64,000 bases of DNA from Paramecium octaurelia. Lineage: Eukaryota; Ciliophora; Oligohymenophorea; Peniculida; Parameciidae. The notes beneath the pieces are model-generated. The model was not told where the DNA came from. It saw only the letters and a list, made by a program, of their open reading frames with translations, and did not search any database. Of the stretch, positions 58,651-64,000 are shown one piece after another (positions within the stretch are counted from its first letter, which is position 1; each line of letters begins with the position of its first letter). The stretch spans positions 347,474 through 411,473 of the forward strand of contig CAJJDP010000023.1 in the NCBI GenBank assembly GCA_905182995.1. Reading direction: 5' to 3'. The translations under genes were made by a program, and so were the position numbers.

Positions 58651-59267
58651 AACAGTAATAATATAATATAAATTTATTAGAATATTAAATTCCAAATAAT
58701 ATATATAAAAAACTCAACAAAATATTAAGCCAAACTTTCTAGTTACTTGGCTTTTTGACACATTCACTCATTTCTCATAACCGAAAAACATCAAAGTAGA
58801 TTAACAAATAATAAATAGCTCATTAAGATATTGAATTAAATTACTACGATAGATTTTGAATTTGGAAACAAGCAAATAAATGAGATATATAAATAAATTG
58901 TTGTACTGATTCAATTTTAATATATATTTCAATTCAGAGTAAAGTTTATTAAGTACATAGTAATTCATAAATTACCTAAAATTCTTTAAATCACAAATGT
59001 ATTTCATTATAAAGTAAATATTCCATTAAAAATAGTAATAAGAATTCAAGCTCAATGGTTTATATAAATTATCTTTTAATTCTCTTAAATTAACAATTAT
59101 AAACCTTAAAAGTTTTAATTCAGTTCTAAATTATTAAAATATCATTCTATAAAAGATTTGATAGTATAATTAAAGACTAGAATATTACCTAAGTTCTTTC
59201 TGCTTTGTAATAGTTATGTTTTAATTATATTAGGTATTATGTATTTTATTTAATAATCAATGCATCT
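58651..59267. other. 617-bp intergenic stretch
   Basis: AT-rich DNA between the kinase start and the stop of the twin-CX9C gene. Frames are short and random in composition, and no RNA gene or repeat is apparent. It presumably holds the kinase promoter. Confidence 0.55.
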
Positions 59268-59717
59268 TCAACTATATTTGTCAAAATGTCCTCTGTAGTT
59301 AAAGAAATCAAATTATAAGGCTTCTTTCTATTTATCAGTTGAAAGCTAGTTTGATTGATTATTTTAATTACAGATAAGAAATCTTAATATTTTTCTTAAT
59401 CCATTTAACAATCAACAAATTACTGTGCCTCTTTTTTACAATTAAAGATATTGCCATCTGCCTTAAAAACACATTCCCTTACATCATTAAATGGTGCCAA
59501 GCATAGAGGATGCATCCTTTCGCTAATTTTATTTTACTAATTTTTACGCCTCTTTGTAACATCCCACCAACTCTCTGGCTTTTTCCTTACACAACCTTGG
59601 ATCTTTTGGAATAGGTTATGTAGTTTGTCTGCAATCTTCATATTAATGTACTTCTGATCTGCATTTATGGAAAGCAAACTATGAGTGGATCAAAACCTCA
59701 AATGACTTTGTATTCAT
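59268..59717 (-). CDS. Double twin-CX9C (CHCHD5/Mix14-like) protein, 132 aa
   Basis: Four C-x9-C motifs form two CHCH hairpins: CRSEVHQYEDC with CKEKARELVGC, and CLAPFNDVREC with CKKEAQQFVDC. Two CHCH units in one small protein is the layout of CHCHD5 (yeast Mix14), an intermembrane-space protein oxidised by Mia40. A 25-nt intron splits the two units (KEA to ERMHP) and a 26-nt intron precedes the C-terminus (LSTDKQKEALQ). With both removed the length is divisible by three. It begins MNTKSFEVLIHSQ, with no presequence, as usual for the family. The cellular role of CHCHD5 itself is not well defined. Confidence 0.88.
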
Positions 59718-59922
59718 ATTTTACAATAAAATAAATATTTGGTTTTTAATATATTGAATAATTGATATATCAGAATGTAATAAAATGCACTACCTATAAA
59801 TTAAGCAGGTAATAGCAATCAATATTGTTGTACAAATGTAAACAGAAAATTAAAAGAACAAGAAATATTATATGAATGCTTGATTTCGATAAATATCATA
59901 TTGTTAAGATAAACTCACTTCT

Positions 59923-62859
59923 TCATTTTAGTTCTTAAATTTTCCGCTCAAGCTTCTCTATATACGCAGTTTATTCCTGTATTTTTTAAGATAAGCTCAT
60001 TAATTAATCCTATTTAACTTTAAGTATAATTTCAAGGTCCTTATTCCTTTTGAAGTTATCATCGCTCATTTAAGCTTTTGATCTCAACTCCTTTATTTAT
60101 AAATACATTTCATCTTAATTATTTGATAATTCAGTCACTTGTTCTAAATATTTCTTTTCTAATCTTTCTTTTTAAATTCGGTTTTGGTTCTCCTTTTCTT
60201 AATACTTTTTTATTTCTTGATGCAAGTTCTTAATCTCAACTGTTTACTTTTCAGAAATTTGACTATCTGAAGTGGATTGCCCAAGATTTTAAATTTATTC
60301 TTTAAGTTCTCTTATTTGTTATTGATAATTCTTTTCATCAATTTCTAATTAACGAATTCTACGATTTTACTATTCTATCTTTTCTTAAAGTGATGCAATT
60401 TATGAGTCTTTTTATTCAAATTAAGCAACCTTTTAAGCTTAACTCATTTATTATTATTATGATTCATTTTCAGCTTATTCATTTTAATTCTGCAGAGATT
60501 TAAGGCGATTCATATATTCTAGTTTCTTCGCTTCATTGTCTACTTTTCCTTATTTCAAAGATTGATTTTCTTTTTACAGTTTTTCAAGTTCAGTTTTAAG
60601 CTAATTTATATTTTATTTCAATTAAGATATGTCTTTGTCTTAATCTTATTTTTGCATGTTTAACTAATCATTAAGATTTATCAAGTTCTTAATTTCGAAC
60701 TTTTATTTATCGTTTAATTTCATCTATTAATCCTAATACTCCTTATGATTTTATGCTAATAATTAATATTATTATTTTAAGTTATCCAATTCTTATTATA
60801 ATTATTTTTTCTATTTATTAAAGTCATTTCTTTCTATTTCAAATTTTTATTAAAGTTATTAAACTAATAGTTATTATTATAATTCTTATTTATTATTATT
60901 ATTATTATTATTTTTAATTTGTAATTGTATTTTTAGATCATCATTTTGTATTTATAATTACTATTTTTCTTCTTTTAATTTAGCCACACTTTATTATTCA
61001 TTTGATATTTAAGCTTAATATTAAGATAATGTTTATTTATTTTAATTATCTTCTAGTTTTAATTTATCTAATTACATATTTAATTGAGCAACTTCTTATT
61101 TATACAAAAGTATCTTAGAAGATGTGTTTTATATCATTCTATTTGATTCTTCAAAGTGTTTCCTCCATTCATCTCTCTCCAAAATTTATTATTGTTATTC
61201 TTTTATTTGAATGTCATCTTATTATGAAATTTATTCCTGATATTTTATCTTTATGTATAACTATTGAAGCAAGTTCTTCAGGTTATCAATAACATTTTCA
61301 TCCTCCTAACTTTGAGTCTTCTTCTCTTTTTGTGTCTGTTATTCAGATTCAACTTTTGAATTACTAAATTACTAAATATTCTTACTTCTACTTTTCGAGC
61401 TACTCAATTTATTTTTTTTATCTCTATATTGTCATTTTCTATTTATTAATTTACTCTTCTAATTCTTTACATTTATTTTAATCAGAAATCTCATTTTAAT
61501 TTCCTTTCTAATTTCTTAATTGTTCAACTAATTAAATTTATTATTCTAATTATTAATTAATTTAAAGATTCTCTTTATTATAACTTTCAATGATATTGAT
61601 GATATCTATTAGCTAATTAGAATGCTATTCTTGAATTTATATATCTTTTATTTCTATTTCTGCATTAGCCTATTATAACAGGCTTTCATATTTCCTTAAT
61701 TTTATTTTACACTCCTTTAATGTGGACTCTCCATCTAAATTCTTACTATCAGCCATTTTTTCTAATTGTTTTCTATAGTTGTCCTTTTCTTCAAGAGTCG
61801 ATTACAACTTTTTTTATAGCTAAAGAACTTAATCTTCCTTCATTAAGTTTGTTTTTGCATAATTTTCAATTTAAATTCTTTATTGAGTTATTTATTTTTC
61901 AAATGTGTTTTTTGTAATATCTAGTTATTGCTTAGCGACTTGCAAATCTAATTTAATCTATATATTTGATTGAAATTACCTCTTGTCAATTAAAGGTTTT
62001 TTTCTCTTAAACTCAATTCATCTACATTCATTTAATTAACTCCGCTTTCAACTCCATTATTTTCTTTCGCAGCTCTCAATTCCTCTTACAGAATTGCATT
62101 TTCTTTACAATGTATAGATGATATTTATACATTATTTTTCAAATTCAATTGCCTTTTCAAGTTTAGAAATTTATAATGAGATTTTTTTATCTACAGACTT
62201 CATTCCATTGATTTCATATTCCAGTTCTGTTATTTTCTGTTCAAGCTATATTTTTAATTTTTCTAAATCTACTATTTTTTATTCTTATTCCATAACAATC
62301 TACACATTTACAATTGAATTTTATGATTATAAGCTATCTTATTTTTAAAATATTTTTTATTGTTTCTCTATTACCTCTTGAGTGTTTGTTTTCTCTGTTT
62401 GCTCAGACATTACTTACTCGACTTAAATCTAACTTTTTAACTATTGCATTTAATCCATTAGATCATATTTTTTCTAATTTCTCTATTTAATTTAATCCTA
62501 ATCTAGATATATCTATTTTACTTATTATTGTGAGATATCCAACTTAAATTATTCTTATTGTGATATTAGCTGTTGATTTTATTTTTCTAAATCTCTATAT
62601 CGCAAATTTTTATTATACAGATATTCTATAATGATTTTGAATGTGCTTACTTAATATTGGAATTATTTGCTTATTTAATTATTCCTTCGTTCTGATTGCT
62701 TATTATAATATAATCAACTCTAAAATATTTCAATATAGAATTACGGTTTTATCCTTGTGATTCTTTTTGATTCATAGTTTAGTCTAGAATTGAAGTCTAA
62801 TTTTCATCCTAAAATTTCCCTACATATATACGGATCTCATCATCATTAAAATCTTCCAT
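59923..62859 (-). CDS. Large coiled-coil protein, about 960 aa
   Basis: Starts MEDFNDDEIRIYVGKFQ. A 20-nt intron after residue 50 restores the frame into heptad-rich sequence that continues to the C-terminus (YIEKLERKIQELK at TGA 59923-59925). It is rich in Gln, Glu, Lys and Asn. An (ATT)n tract at 60891-60912 lies within the gene, adding a short homopolymeric stretch. At least one more intron must be present from the length arithmetic. There is no motor, kinase or other domain. Like the coiled-coil gene at 2437, it is probably structural. Confidence 0.78.
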
Positions 62860-63092
62860 AAAAAAATAAAATAAAAATTATAATTAGTATTTAAGACACA
62901 AAATTTAGTCATCAAACCAGAGGATTGAAAAAAATTTGCAATTTAAAAGAGATAAATATGAATATATGAACTTTCATTTTTTTTTTATATTAAAATTAAT
63001 AGATAATAAATAATAGAAAATAAATAATAGAATTAGAAAATAAATATAGTAGTAATACCCCCCCAATCAAAGTATAATTTTTTAAAGCAACT

Positions 63093-63932
63093 ATGAAGAA
63101 TAAGCAGAAGGTCGATTAAATAGAAAAAACTATAATTCAAAAAAAAATCAAGAAGGATGTAGGCAAACCGATTGGGCTGTTAAAAATTAATATAAGACCT
63201 CCAGATATTTGGTCTGTTTCGTAAAAAGAGGTTCAATTAATTACCTTTTTAGCCAATTATGGAAGGCATGTTTGCCTACACTAAGCAGTTTTAAAAAAGG
63301 ACTCAATTAAGAAGAAAGTAAATTCTATCGAAAAAGCAGATAAAGCTAACGTCTCAATAGACGAAAAGGAACTGTATGATAAAATAGAGATTGCAGCTAA
63401 ATTTTTGTTTGAGTGGGTTTGCTCGAAAAGGAATGTTGTGTATTTCTTTAGGAATAATAATCACTTCAAAAATAAGTATAAAACACTAACTCTTAAAAAT
63501 GAATAATGGACTACTATGTTAAAGCATATTAAATTTTTACTTAATGAGAAATTTTATGAAGAACTGCATATGATTTTAGAATAATTTGAAAATAATGTCA
63601 CAGATGAGGAGATTGGAGATTTTTTGATTTCTAAATCATTAACTGTATCATTATCTGAAGTTCCATAATTGGTTTAGAATTGCTTCATTATGTTGATTAA
63701 ACAAAATAAAATATCGATCTAATCATCTTAAATAACTGCAAAGTTCTTAGAATAATTAAAGTGTGCATTCTTGATTTCGATATAATAAAATAGAGCTCTT
63801 CTTTGTTAAATGATAGGAACCATAAGAAATATTATGTATGATAATTGTTAATCTGGGTCATATATCGTTGATTCCAACTCAGTAGATTATGATTTAAATT
63901 AAGAAATATTTTTTAATTCAACATCCTATTGA
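63093..63932 (+). CDS. Unknown protein, 279 aa, intronless
   Basis: One frame of 279 codons starting MKNKQKVDQIEKTIIQKKIK and ending FFNSTSY. The N-terminus is strongly basic. The middle is helical and moderately hydrophobic (IEIAAKFLFEWVCSKRNVVY, EELHMILEQFENNVTDEEIG). Cys residues are scattered and no known domain is visible. The last 68 bp of the window after it show nothing. Confidence 0.75.
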
Positions 63933-64000
63933 ATATAAAGAATAGCGTGCAAAAGAATTATATTTATAAATGTTATCAAAATATGAATATAATATTATTT

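Noticed and set aside
60891-60912. (ATT)n microsatellite as a possible CRISPR or mobile element edge
   Set aside because: It is a simple trinucleotide run inside a coiled-coil gene, with no spacers, terminal repeats or transposase.
1-64000. Standard genetic code or a bacterial source
   Set aside because: Dozens of conserved proteins contain internal TAA and TAG at Gln positions and are interrupted by 18-34 nt GT-AG introns, so neither fits.

Overview
The window is macronuclear DNA of a ciliate, almost certainly Paramecium (P. aurelia type). Long conserved proteins read through TAA and TAG, which encode Gln, and only TGA acts as a stop. Composition is roughly three-quarters A+T. Introns are very small (18-34 nt, GT...AG), and many gaps between genes are under 40 bp. 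I saw no rRNA, tRNA, CRISPR or transposon. TGA is rare in such AT-rich DNA, so open frames of 60-100 codons arise by chance. I relied on protein homology, on frame restoration by tiny introns, and on whether the spliced length is divisible by three.

Layout. 1-8.8 kb: V-ATPase subunit a (5' end outside the window), a 1,291-aa coiled-coil protein, a protein kinase and a degenerate RNase III plus dsRNA-binding-domain protein. 9.8-14.5 kb: a zinc-finger/ornithine decarboxylase fusion, an unresolved stretch, and two tandem CBM20 (starch-binding) genes. 14.7-20.8 kb: coiled-coil proteins flanking a cyclic-nucleotide-type K+ channel with a zinc-knuckle-like motif. 20.8-29.3 kb: a Cache-HAMP sensor, an importin-alpha-like ARM protein, an unidentified helical protein, an F-box-like protein, and a ubiquitin-like gene whose start overlaps the stop of the gene before it. 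29.4-35.4 kb: small proteins, an RsmH/METTL15-type rRNA methyltransferase, a poly-Gln protein and a nine-repeat MORN protein. 35.4-43.3 kb: a Cys-rich GPI-type surface antigen, a VPS9-domain protein, an SNF1/AMPK-like kinase and a small heat-shock factor. 43.4-52 kb: an unknown protein, a LIN54/TSO1-like CXC protein, a multi-pass membrane protein, a second Cache-HAMP sensor and an SCP2-type thiolase. 52-64 kb: a BIG-type Sec7 Arf-GEF, an AGC kinase with eleven introns, a double twin-CX9C protein, a large coiled-coil protein and a final unknown gene.

The genes do not form one pathway. Two functional themes recur: membrane traffic (V-ATPase a, Sec7, VPS9) and signalling (three kinases, two Cache sensors, a K+ channel). 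The most striking architectural feature is four divergent gene pairs whose ATGs lie only 14, 16, 18 and 19 bp apart, plus convergent stops as little as 3 bp apart.

Coordinates run from ATG to TGA and include introns. Exon structure is incomplete for some genes, and this is stated in each entry.
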